64,000 bases of DNA from Pseudoalteromonas tunicata (GTDB taxonomy: Bacteria > Pseudomonadota > Gammaproteobacteria > Enterobacterales > Alteromonadaceae): positions 1,528,001 through 1,592,000 of the forward strand of contig NZ_CP011032.1 in the NCBI RefSeq assembly GCF_002310815.1, read 5' to 3'. Under the pieces are notes generated by a model, which was given only the letters and a program-made list of their open reading frames with translations, was not told the DNA's origin and searched no databases. How positions within the stretch are numbered: position 1 is the first letter of the stretch; the number at the start of each line of letters is the position of its first letter. Positions 55,095 to 63,923 of the stretch are shown here, piece by piece. A program made the translations under genes and the position numbers.

Positions 55095-55402
55095 TACCTT
55101 TATATTTTATTCAATCACTGGGTAAATTGTATTTAAAAGTTTACAAATAAACTTCCTTTTACGTTAACGTAAACTAAAAGTGTTGGTTTTAATCATAAAT
55201 TGGTTAAAATCTTTATTATAGTTGCTCGGTCTGCATAATAAATCTGCCTTAATGTTTTTAATTGAATTGAAATATCTATATTTGGCGCAGTTTGAGTTTT
55301 ATCATCTCAAAATGTGGCGCTGTTAATTACTTGGTGGTAGAGTTCTCGCCAGTTCAGCGCTCATAGATCCTGCTTTCAGGTGACTAATATTGGAGAATAA
55401 AC
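55095..55402. other. Intergenic region upstream of leucine dehydrogenase
   Basis: I see no ORF. The notable element is a perfect 16-bp palindrome at 55158-55173 (separate entry); the remainder is AT-rich and contains the leader and ribosome site (TTGGAGAA) of the dehydrogenase gene. Confidence 0.5.
55158..55173. promoter_or_regulatory. Perfect palindrome TTTACGTTAACGTAAA, candidate LiuR-type operator
   Basis: The 16-bp sequence is exactly self-complementary and lies 230 bases upstream of the branched-chain amino-acid dehydrogenase gene. From memory, the MerR-family regulator LiuR of branched-chain amino-acid catabolism in gammaproteobacteria uses ACGT-centred palindromes of this kind and regulates leucine dehydrogenase in Alteromonadales. 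The assignment is by motif resemblance and gene context, not by a matrix search. Confidence 0.55.
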
Positions 55403-56443
55403 GTGGCTGTATTTAATCGAGTTGAGTTTGATAATCACGAACAAGTTGTATTTTGCTCAGATCAAGAATCAGGCTTAAAAGCTATCATCGCAGTTCATAG
55501 CACTAAATTGGGCCCAGCTGTGGGTGGTTGTCGTTTATGGGATTATGTATCTGATGAAGATGCAGTCTATGACGTACTACGTTTATCAAAAGGTATGACT
55601 TATAAAAACGCAGTTGCTCGTTTACCATTTGGTGGTGGTAAATCAGTTATTATTGGTAATGCCAAAGAAATAAAATCAGAAGCATTATTTCGTGCGTTTG
55701 GCCGAAAACTTGAAGGCTTAGGTGGTGCGTATTATTCAGCAGAAGATGTCAATATCACCTGTGCTGACGTCGCTATCATGAATAAAGAAACTAATTATGT
55801 ACTTGGACTTGAAGGCAAAAGTGGTAACCCATCACCATTTACTGCACTTGGTACATTTTTAGGTATTAAAGCTGCGTATCAGCATCAACACGGTCATCAA
55901 GATTTAGCCGGGGTTAAAGTGGCGGTGCAAGGTTTAGGTGCGGTTGCTTATAGCTTATGTAAATACTTGTATGAAGCGGGTGCTTCGTTATATGTAACCG
56001 ATATTAATCAAGCGTCAATTGACCGAGTAGTCAATGACTTTAATGCCACTGCTGTGGGTATTGATGAAATTTATGATTTAGATGTCGATGTTTATTCACC
56101 TTGTGCACTAGGTGCAACAGTGAACGATAATACCATTGCACGTTTAAAAGCGACAATCATTGCTGGATGTGCAAATAATCAACTCGCAGAAAGCCGTCAT
56201 GGTGAGTTACTTCGTCAAAAAGGTATTTTGTATGCACCAGATTATGTCATTAATGCGGGTGGCATAATCAATGTATATTATGAAACTGCGCCGGGTGGTT
56301 ATAGTGCACAAGCGTCAACGAAACATGTTGAAGGCATTTTTGGTACTTTGAGTGAAATATTTGCTCGTTCTGTGACAGAGCAAAAATCAACCCACTTAAT
56401 TGCTGATGAGTTAGCACAAGAAATTATTGCCAACGGTTTATAG
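55403..56443 (+). CDS. ldh: Leucine (Glu/Leu/Phe/Val) dehydrogenase
   Basis: The 346-residue NAD-dependent enzyme deaminates branched-chain amino acids to 2-oxo acids. It has GPAVGGCRLW, the catalytic Lys in RLPFGGGKSVIIG, AEDVNITCADVAIM with the catalytic Asp region, and the Rossmann motif VQGLGAVAYSLCKYLYEAGA. Leucine dehydrogenase of Bacillus is of the same length. It starts at GTG 55403 (GGAG nine bases upstream). The product feeds the liu/ivd pathway, in agreement with the candidate operator upstream. Confidence 0.93.
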   Translation: MAVFNRVEFDNHEQVVFCSDQESGLKAIIAVHSTKLGPAVGGCRLWDYVSDEDAVYDVLRLSKGMTYKNAVARLPFGGGKSVIIGNAKEIKSEALFRAFGRKLEGLGGAYYSAEDVNITCADVAIMNKETNYVLGLEGKSGNPSPFTALGTFLGIKAAYQHQHGHQDLAGVKVAVQGLGAVAYSLCKYLYEAGASLYVTDINQASIDRVVNDFNATAVGIDEIYDLDVDVYSPCALGATVNDNTIARLKATIIAGCANNQLAESRHGELLRQKGILYAPDYVINAGGIINVYYETAPGGYSAQASTKHVEGIFGTLSEIFARSVTEQKSTHLIADELAQEIIANGL

Positions 56444-56460
56444 TCAATTTGTTATTGAGA

Positions 56461-56490
56461 AAAATGCAGCCAACTGGCTGCATTTTTTTT
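56461..56490 (+). terminator. Terminator after leucine dehydrogenase
   Basis: AAAATGCAGCC-AACT-GGCTGCATTTTTTTT hairpin. Confidence 0.92.
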
Positions 56491-56659
56491 ACCTAATTCT
56501 TACACCCGCTCTAAATTCTTCTTTAAATGGATAGAAAAGTATATGGATTGCACACAATGGTATGCTTAATTGTTGAGTTAATAGGCAAAATAACAAAGTT
56601 CATATTATTTTCGAACACATAATTCTTATAAGCATCATCAATTTAGGGGAAGGTTAGTT

Positions 56660-57376
56660 ATGAGGGATTCTCGGGTATCAAATGACAGCGTTGTCGTTTC
56701 TCGAAATAGTTTTAAACGCTCAGCGGTTGCGCTGAGTGTTGCTGCGTGTTTGTTTTCAGGTGGCCATGTTATTGCAGCAGAAAAAAATACCGCTGAACAA
56801 GATATCGAAGTGGTTGAAGTATCGGGTATTCGTGGCAGTACTAAAGCCAGTATTAATACCAAGCGTTTTGCGGCATCTCAAGTTGACGGAATTACAGCTG
56901 AAGACATCGGTAAATTACCCGATGTAACTATTGCTGATTCTTTACAGCGTATCACGGGCGTACAAATTGAACGTACCGCAGGTGAAGGTGGCCCTGTTGC
57001 CATTCGTGGTTTACCACAAGTTGATACCATGATGAATGGCGAAGTATTTTTAAGCGCAACAACCATTGATTCATCAGGCGCTGACTTTGGTGATTTACCA
57101 TCACAGCTTTTTTCTGGACTTGATGTATATAAATCAAGTGAAGCCAAATCTTCAGCCGCAGGTATTTCAGGTTCAATTGATTTACATACCCGCCGTCCTT
57201 TTGATATGGATGAAGGTTTTACTTTTTCAGGTGGTGTTGAGGCGACTAAAGGCACAATCAGTAAAGATACAGACCCAAATATCAATGGCTTATTTAGCTA
57301 CAATGGCAATAAATGGGGTGTGTTATTTACCGCTGTAGCGTCTGAGGCAAACCGGAAACGGCTATGTATTTTGTGA
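56660..57376 (+). pseudogene. Truncated TonB-dependent receptor (N-terminus only)
   Basis: The first about 230 codons of a receptor remain: signal peptide ending VIAA, a TonB-box-like EVVEVSGIRGS, and the complete plug domain (GKLPDVTIADSLQRITGVQI, GPVAIRGLPQVDTMMNGEV, DLPSQLFSGLDVYKS, GSIDLHTRRPF), followed by the first barrel strand (WGVLFTAVASE). It then runs into a different gene and stops at TGA 57374-57376. Intact receptors of this family have roughly 900 residues. Such receptors with IRGL plugs usually sit beside tryptophan halogenases, as here. The truncated product could not form a barrel. Confidence 0.9.
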
Positions 57377-58031
57377 TAAATACATTACGGATCAACAAGC
57401 CATTCAAACCTTATTAAATTCAGTGGTGGGTGAGGTCATTGGCGAGCCGCACATTATTCCTTTTGTAACGGGCATTCGTAAACAAAGTTGGCATAACAAC
57501 TGTTTAGCGCTTGGCCTTGCGCAAGGTTTTTTAGAACCTCTTGAATCCACCGCCATTCATTTAGTGTCAAAAACCTTAGCCTTGTTTGTGCGTATGTTTC
57601 CAGATAAACAATGTAATAGTATTCAAATGGCTGAGTTTAACCGCCGTGTGCGTGCTGATTATCAAGAGATCCGTGACTTTTTAGTGCTGCATTATTGCAC
57701 CACTAAACGCAGCGATTCAGCTTTTTGGCAAGATTGCCAAACCATGGCCATTCCAGAGAGCTTGCAGCAAAAAATTGATTTTTTTAAGGTTGCGGGTGGC
57801 TTAATTCCTGAAGTAGAAGCTTTATTTCAACCGACCAGTTGGTATGCGGTTTTTGAGGGCATGCAAGTGCGCCCTGCAGGATTTAACCCAACGTTACATG
57901 CTCTAAATAGCCAAAAGTTAGCACAAAGCTTAGCGCAAGGGCAGGCAGCACTTGCTCGCAGTGTTGTGAAGCAGCCCAGCCATCAGGCATTTTTAACCGA
58001 TTATTGCCAAGCGCCAAAAATTGAGTCGTGA
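57351..58031 (+). pseudogene. C-terminal fragment of FAD-dependent tryptophan halogenase (first copy)
   Basis: From about 57351 the plus strand reads TGNGYVFCDKYITDQQAIQ and continues to LGLAQGFLEPLESTAIHLVSKTLALF and FLVLHYCTTKRSDSAFWQD, the C-terminal half of tryptophan halogenases, ending at TGA 58029-58031. It is in another reading frame from the receptor fragment, lacks its FAD-binding N-terminus and start codon, and the junction is precise (no spacer). A deletion removed the rest of the receptor, any genes between, and the halogenase N-terminus. An open stretch without a bona fide start could begin at GTG codons near 57423. Confidence 0.88.
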
Positions 58032-58038
58032 ATGACTG

Positions 58039-58060
58039 CCCCGCTTTTTCAAATGCGGGG
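58039..58060. terminator. Weak hairpin after the halogenase fragment
   Basis: CCCCGC and GCGGGG flank a ten-base AT-rich loop. No T run follows on the plus strand, so it is a terminator remnant at best. Confidence 0.45.
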
Positions 58061-59461
58061 CAAGTAAAGCGCATATACCCGTCGCCTTTCAATATGCTCG
58101 AAGGCGGCAAGCACCTGAATCCTCACGAGCATAGATGGACTATGTGATTGAGGTGAAGGCGCGCGGCCAACACCCGAGCATCTTGAACGGCTACGGGTAT
58201 AGTTATGCGGGTTGTGGCAATGGCTTTGCTGCGCCATATTTTGACAGGCTTGCCAAAAAGGCGTATCGCATCGCGCCGATAATTTGTAATGCAAAATTAA
58301 AAAATCACGAATATTTTCAAGCTCTAAGTTATGTAAACGATTCACCTCATTAATATCGGCTTGATTAAAACTACAGTCAGGAAAAAACGTCAGCAGTTTT
58401 GCAATGGCGGTTTGTACCAATGAAATGCTGGTGGATTCTAATGGTTCTAAAAAGCCACTGGCGAGCCCTAAAGCAAAACAGTTTTTATGCCAAATTTGTT
58501 TACGTCGCCCAGGTTTAAAGGTGATTTTACGAATTTCACCTAAAGGCTCTCCGTTGATATTAGTTTGCAACAGTGCTTTGGCTTGCTCATCACTTTCAAA
58601 ACGGCTGCTATAAATATAGCCATTGCCGCTGCGGTGCTGTAACGGAATATGCCACTGCCAACCCGCACTTTGCGCAATTGAACGGGTAAAAGGTTCTGGT
58701 GGGTTAACGCGTGTGGTTTGCACTGCAAGGGCCGAGTCACAAAATAGCCAATGGCTCCAATCTTCGTAACCGGTATGAAGCGCTTTTTCAATCAACAGCC
58801 CTTCAAAGCCACTGCAATCGATAAAAAACTCGCCCTCAACTATTTGGCCATCAGTCAGAGCCACATTGTTAATAAAGCCAGTGTCGGGATGTAAATTAAC
58901 TTGCTCGATGGTGCCAATTAGGTGGTTAACTCCAGCATTAATGCTGTGTTTTTTCAAAAATTGCCCGTATAAACCAGCATCAAAATGATATGCGTAGGCA
59001 TAATCGGCCAGCGGCGTGCTTGGGTTTGCATGGGGCTGGGCAAATTTGTACTGTTTTGCTAATTGGCAGGCAAAGCTAAAATCAGCTAATTGGCTACTAC
59101 ACTCGGTTTGTTGTGCACGATAAAGGTAATGATGAAAATCGACCTGATCGATCTTCAGGCCATAATCGGCAAACGGATGAAAAAATTGTTTATTTTGTGG
59201 ATGCCAATTTTCAAATTGAATGCCGAGCTTAAAGGTCGCTTGAGTTGCTTTGATAAAGGCTGTTTCATCAATGCCTAAATTTCGGTTAAATTGCACAATA
59301 TTAGGGATCGTCGCTTCACCCACACCCACGGTTGCAATATCACTTGATTCGATTAAACAAATCTCTGCGCTGTTATTAACGTATTTAGCTAAACTTGCCG
59401 CAGCCATCCAACCTGCAGTACCGCCACCCACAATCACTATTTTTTTTATATTATTATTCAT
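58049..59461 (-). pseudogene. Tryptophan halogenase (second copy), C-terminus lost at a MITE-like insertion
   Basis: The first about 410 codons are well preserved: FAD motif IVIVGGGTAGWMAAASLAKYV, GVGEATIP, the catalytic Lys region ATFKLGIQFENW, the WxWxIP motif (SAGWQWHIPLQHRSGNGYIYSS) and GLASGFLEPLESTSISLV. After FWQACQNMA the family similarity stops; about ten residues later the frame enters a 128-bp inverted-repeat element (58074-58201) and ends at TGA 58049. Roughly 90 C-terminal residues are missing versus intact relatives of around 500. The ATG at 59461 is used; a longer frame starts at 59476. It may encode a non-functional enzyme. Confidence 0.82.
58074..58201. mobile_element. 128-bp MITE-like inverted-repeat element
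   Basis: The two 27-base ends are inverted repeats matching at 24 of 27 positions; both start TATACCCGT and lead to ATGCTCG. The interior has a further small hairpin (CATAG-atgga-CTATG) and no ORF of its own. I see no clear target-site duplication. Such ACCCGT...ACGGGT palindromic elements recur in Pseudoalteromonas-type genomes as I remember them. It occupies the 3' part of the second halogenase frame. Confidence 0.72.
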
Positions 59462-59670
59462 TTTTTGCGCCCACAACTTGCCAAAGATTGACTATAAAGC
59501 AATGCATTTTTCAGGAAAAGTGATTGGGTAAGATACCGCGCTTAACGCATAGAAAAGTATCTAAACTGCGGTGATTTGGTCAAGTTTGAAATCTTCACAG
59601 TTTCTTCATTTGCCATTTTATAAAAGCAGCATAAACTTAAACTACCTTAATTAGTGTAAAAATTTGAGCT

Positions 59671-60333
59671 ATGAAAACCCCGAGTGATGGTGCGATAAAA
59701 ATAGAATTGGAACAATGGCCGCGACAGCAACATTTTCAATTTTATAAAAACTTTACTGATCCCTATTTTAATATCTGTGTTGAACTCGAAGCCGAAAGCC
59801 TTTTCAATTATTCCCGCTTAAACAATGTTTCTTTCTTTAATAGTTATCTGTATTTGGCCATGTTGGCCGCCAACGACATCGAACCATTTTGCTTACGTTT
59901 AATAGAAGGGGACGTGTGGCTCTTTGATAAAATCAATGCCAACGTAGTGCAGCTTAAAGAAGACGAAACATTTCGCTTTAGTTATTTAGAGCATGCCACG
60001 GATTTTAATCGTTTTTGTACATCATCTAAGCAGGCATTTGAGCTTGCCAAATCACAACCATTTTTTTCTGAGCAGTTTTATTCAACCGGCCTTGCCTGCA
60101 ATTGTTTGCATATTTCAGTATTGCCTTGGTTAAGCTTTACCAGTTTTTCTCATGCGAGTAATCATTCTGAATACTCAGGTATTCCAAAACTAGTTTTTGG
60201 TAAATACAACAAACGCACTGGCATTATGCCACTTTCAATTGAAGTACATCATGCGCTAATGGACGGTATTCATGTTGCCCAATATGTCGCTCGTTTGAAG
60301 CACTATTTTGATAATGCGTCTAAGTATTTGTAA
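59671..60333 (+). CDS. Chloramphenicol-acetyltransferase-like (CAT) protein
   Basis: The 220-residue protein matches the CAT/BAHD-like acyltransferase fold in length (CAT is 213-219) and motif: the catalytic His in SIEVHHALMDGIHVAQYV, with the FYKNFTDPYFNICVELE N-terminus and YLAMLAANDIEPFCLRLIEGDVWLFDKI. Drug resistance cannot be inferred; many chromosomal members acetylate other small molecules. It is monocistronic and divergent from the halogenase pseudogene. Confidence 0.85.
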   Translation: MKTPSDGAIKIELEQWPRQQHFQFYKNFTDPYFNICVELEAESLFNYSRLNNVSFFNSYLYLAMLAANDIEPFCLRLIEGDVWLFDKINANVVQLKEDETFRFSYLEHATDFNRFCTSSKQAFELAKSQPFFSEQFYSTGLACNCLHISVLPWLSFTSFSHASNHSEYSGIPKLVFGKYNKRTGIMPLSIEVHHALMDGIHVAQYVARLKHYFDNASKYL

Positions 60334-60448
60334 ATAAAGTATGGTGATTATGCTCATTAATTATTAGCTTGATTAAGTTTTTAAAATTTTGACTCTGTTA
60401 TCTATTTCTATAGAATACGTTCCTATTTTAGCAGTTAGGAGCAGATAT

Positions 60449-63400
60449 ATGAGATGGATAACAGAGATCAAAAGTAAAGTAACGTTAATTTTTTATTGTT
60501 TAATCAGTCTTTTCATTATTTCTTGTGGAGGAGGTGGTAAAAGTTCTCAAGGCGGTGCTAGTCAAATATCTCCAACAAGTGGTTATACACTCACCCAACC
60601 TAATTATACCGGACTAAAAGGTACGGTTGAGATCAATCCAGCTCAAGCATCGGAAATAGTATTAGATATTGCATCAGGATTAGACTTATTAACGACATTA
60701 GTTTTTTCTGATGATGCGCAGTATTACCATATTTTGCCATTCGAAACGACTAATCAAATACAAGAAATAGTGTGTGATTCTGGTACATTTTCCTCGACTG
60801 AAATAACAAAAAATAAACATATTAGATTGTTGTATGATAAATGCGCACTGGGAGCTGAAGCATTAAATGGGCAAATAGATGTTTATTTGGTTAATGCAAT
60901 TGATGATTCTCATTTAGATGAGCTCGACTGGAATATTAATTTGGTAATTTTAGATTTAACAGATGAGAGTGAAATAACTCTATCAGGGAATTCTAAAGTT
61001 AGAAGATCTAGTTCAGGTAAGTTCTACGCAGAGCATCAAATACTATTAAAAGAAGGTGCTAAGCAATTATATTTCGATAAATTTATTACAGAATTTAAAG
61101 CTAATAAAAATAGAACAGAGTTAAATTATATTGGGGATGTATATATCTCAGATGTTGGTTTAATATTATTGAAGACTGAGCAAGTTGATAATGCTGAGGA
61201 ACATGATCTAGTTATCGTTTTTTCTTCAAAAAATACTTTTTCAGTCGAGGTTAAATACGGTAAAACTATTATATTTAAATTTGGAGGGGAATATATACCT
61301 TTTAAATTTGATTTAAATGCAATTCCCGTTGAGTTTTCAGATGGTATAAATGAAACGCCAGTTGCAATGATCGATGTAGTAAGCGAAGTTGCAGATCGTG
61401 GTGCTGAGTTTGAATTCTCTTCATTGGGTTCGTATGATCTTGATATGGAGCCTTTAATTTACAAATGGGAAATACTTCAGGCACCGATTGAATCCAATGC
61501 AACTATTATTGAAGGTCAAATCTCCCGTCTATTAACCGACTTACCAGGATATTATAAGGTTGGCTTAACCGTTACAGACTTATCAGGGGCATCTCATAAA
61601 AGCAGCCAAACAATTCAGGCTTTGCAGCTTGCTCCAAATGTGACGGTTTTTAATGACAAAGAGATTGTGCCTTTAGATGGGTTTTTTAGCAGTAAAGTAA
61701 CTCATAACAATGAGATGCCTGATCAGCCTATTACTTACAGAATTGCCTATGGGCCTCCTGGGATGACCGTAAATGAAAGCGGTGTTGTAACGTGGAATGC
61801 ACATATCCCAAGCTTTGGGTTTGATTCTGAGATTCATTTTGCTATCGAAGCTTTAAATAAAGACAAAATGACTTTAATTAAAAGCCAAGTTATTGTGAAT
61901 GATGTTCATGATAAAAAAATATATGTTGGTACTAGTTCTGATGGATTTACTCCTGCCAAGTCAAAAGAACGGTTGGGTGAACGCTTTCTTCTGGAAAACC
62001 AAGCTGGCGTTGTAAGAGAGATTTTTTTATCCCAAGAGAATAAGCTGAAATCAGGCTTAAGGATTCCAATTATGCCATTCAACTTAGATTATAAAGCAAG
62101 CTATGATCTAAATAATGATGGTGTGATGGAACATTTTCTAGTTCCCGATAAATATAATTATCAAAGTGAAAAATTTAAAAGATATGAATTACATATATTG
62201 GATGATGCAGATTATAGTATAAAAAAAGTTGTCACAACGAAATTAGATCATTGGAAAAATGTTATTTTTAAGGACGTTGATAGTGATGAAAACGTTGATT
62301 TAATTAGTTATGGTAATGCAGGTGAAATAACTGTTTTTGAAACGCTTAACTTCAGTATTAAATATCAAATAGATCATTACTCATCTGAAAATGTAGTGTC
62401 ATTTTGTGATGTAACTAACGATGGGCTCGATGAGGTGATAACGAATAAAGCAATTCGCCGGATTACTGGGGGGGATGTATTATATAAGTCAGATGATGAA
62501 ATATTAACTGTAATTAAGACGGCAGGTAATAAATGTGCCTTATTACTTCAAAACGCTGACTCAGAATTACTGATTGGTCACTATAAAAATAGTAGTATGA
62601 TTAAAATCTTGCTCAGTGAACAGAAGATTAATTTTTATAAAGTCTTTAATATAAAAAAATCAGGGAGTAATACGAATCAACTATTATTATCTACAGACGA
62701 TAGAGATGATTTTGGAGGGTACAGAAGTAGACCGACCTTGATTGAAATTTTTGATAATGGTGAGGTTGAATCGACATTTTTAGAAACTGATTTTATTAAT
62801 AACTTTCAATTTTCTCATATTATCGGTTCTGCAGATTTTAATAATGATGGAAATGATGAAATATTATGTAAAGACAGCCGTTTTTTAGCATTTACCATAA
62901 ATGATAACAAGCTGACATTTCCATATAAAGAAAAATCATATGGAAGTAAAGACTACTTCAAAAGTGCAAAGTTAGTAGAATTAGCTGACGATAATTCAGT
63001 GTCTATTTATCGTAATTTTATGTATGACTTATCAGATGAGCAAATATATAACTATATAGGCTCAACTCTGACTACCGATTTATCTAATTCAGCTTATGAA
63101 GATGTCATCGCCAGTCAGGTGGTTGATGGTGAAAAATATTATTATTTATATGAAGACTCTAAACAAACGTTTAAGAAAGTTGATAATAAAGGGGCATTGC
63201 TTTGGGTAATAGATGAGTCTGTAAAGGACGTGCTATTTATTGATGATATGACATTGTTACAGAATGACAACTCGATTAAGGTAGTTGCTGATTCAGATGG
63301 AAAAGTAATTAATGAATTAAAAAAGAGACATCCAGTAAAAATTTTTCCAGCAGGTACATCTAAAAACGAATTCTTTGTCGTTTATATACATAGCTATGAA

Positions 63401-63874
63401 ATATTTCACTTTAAAAATGGTGTTTTTTATCCTGTTTATAGCGGTGGTGATACAAAGTGGGGTAATCCTGAGTATCAAAATAGTTTTAGTGAAGTAACTA
63501 TGACTCAATTTGATGATGATGAGCAAATGGAGCTGATTTTCTATTTTAATGGCTATAAAAACTATACTGTTTTTGACACAAAAAACTGGGCTGTTCAAAG
63601 TTTGAAAAAATCTGATAAAGCATATAACCCAGATTATATGAATTTCTCTAACCCTGTGGATGACCTTATATTTAGTGATGAATTAAATCGCAGTAGTTTA
63701 AGGTATAACTACTTAGAGCATGTATTTCAATTGGTTGATAAATTATCAGGTGAATTGATATTTCAATTTCCTTTCAGAGATGACTCCCATGGAGCGATAA
63801 AATTTAGAAAAAATGAGGATATGCATATCAGTACTGTTATTTTGAATTCTACAGGGCTGATATTGGTGCCATAA
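60449..63874 (+). CDS. Large repeat-domain surface lipoprotein (PKD-like and FG-GAP/VCBS-like repeats)
   Basis: About 1141 residues. The ATG at 60449 has AGGAG eight bases upstream and starts a lipoprotein signal (LISLFIISCGGGG, Cys26). A PKD/cadherin-like section follows near residues 310-400 (DRGAEFEFSSLGSYDLDMEPLIYKWEI...YKVGLTVTDLSG), then repeated Asp-rich loops of the FG-GAP/VCBS type (DLNNDGVMEHFLVPD, DVDSDENVDLISYG, DVTNDGLDEVI, DFNNDGNDEILCKDS). These calcium-binding beta-propeller blades suggest surface adhesion or binding. The gene is visibly more AT-rich, with more ATA, TTA and AAA codons, than the neighbours, which suggests relaxed or recent acquisition. Function unknown. Confidence 0.85.
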   Translation: MRWITEIKSKVTLIFYCLISLFIISCGGGGKSSQGGASQISPTSGYTLTQPNYTGLKGTVEINPAQASEIVLDIASGLDLLTTLVFSDDAQYYHILPFETTNQIQEIVCDSGTFSSTEITKNKHIRLLYDKCALGAEALNGQIDVYLVNAIDDSHLDELDWNINLVILDLTDESEITLSGNSKVRRSSSGKFYAEHQILLKEGAKQLYFDKFITEFKANKNRTELNYIGDVYISDVGLILLKTEQVDNAEEHDLVIVFSSKNTFSVEVKYGKTIIFKFGGEYIPFKFDLNAIPVEFSDGINETPVAMIDVVSEVADRGAEFEFSSLGSYDLDMEPLIYKWEILQAPIESNATIIEGQISRLLTDLPGYYKVGLTVTDLSGASHKSSQTIQALQLAPNVTVFNDKEIVPLDGFFSSKVTHNNEMPDQPITYRIAYGPPGMTVNESGVVTWNAHIPSFGFDSEIHFAIEALNKDKMTLIKSQVIVNDVHDKKIYVGTSSDGFTPAKSKERLGERFLLENQAGVVREIFLSQENKLKSGLRIPIMPFNLDYKASYDLNNDGVMEHFLVPDKYNYQSEKFKRYELHILDDADYSIKKVVTTKLDHWKNVIFKDVDSDENVDLISYGNAGEITVFETLNFSIKYQIDHYSSENVVSFCDVTNDGLDEVITNKAIRRITGGDVLYKSDDEILTVIKTAGNKCALLLQNADSELLIGHYKNSSMIKILLSEQKINFYKVFNIKKSGSNTNQLLLSTDDRDDFGGYRSRPTLIEIFDNGEVESTFLETDFINNFQFSHIIGSADFNNDGNDEILCKDSRFLAFTINDNKLTFPYKEKSYGSKDYFKSAKLVELADDNSVSIYRNFMYDLSDEQIYNYIGSTLTTDLSNSAYEDVIASQVVDGEKYYYLYEDSKQTFKKVDNKGALLWVIDESVKDVLFIDDMTLLQNDNSIKVVADSDGKVINELKKRHPVKIFPAGTSKNEFFVVYIHSYEIFHFKNGVFYPVYSGGDTKWGNPEYQNSFSEVTMTQFDDDEQMELIFYFNGYKNYTVFDTKNWAVQSLKKSDKAYNPDYMNFSNPVDDLIFSDELNRSSLRYNYLEHVFQLVDKLSGELIFQFPFRDDSHGAIKFRKNEDMHISTVILNSTGLILVP

Positions 63875-63876
63875 AC

Positions 63877-63919
63877 GTTTAAAACTCTGCGACACTTATT
63901 GTGGGGTAGAGTTTTAAAC
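63877..63919. terminator. Bidirectional hairpin at the end of the lipoprotein gene
   Basis: Perfect 12-base arms GTTTAAAACTCT / AGAGTTTTAAAC around a 19-base loop lie between two converging genes; each arm is A/T-rich at its base and serves as the run for the opposite direction. Confidence 0.75.
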
Positions 63920-63923
63920 AGTA

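Noticed and set aside
59671..60333. Chloramphenicol resistance gene
   Set aside because: Only the fold and catalytic motif are supported; chromosomal CAT-like proteins often have other substrates, so no resistance is claimed.
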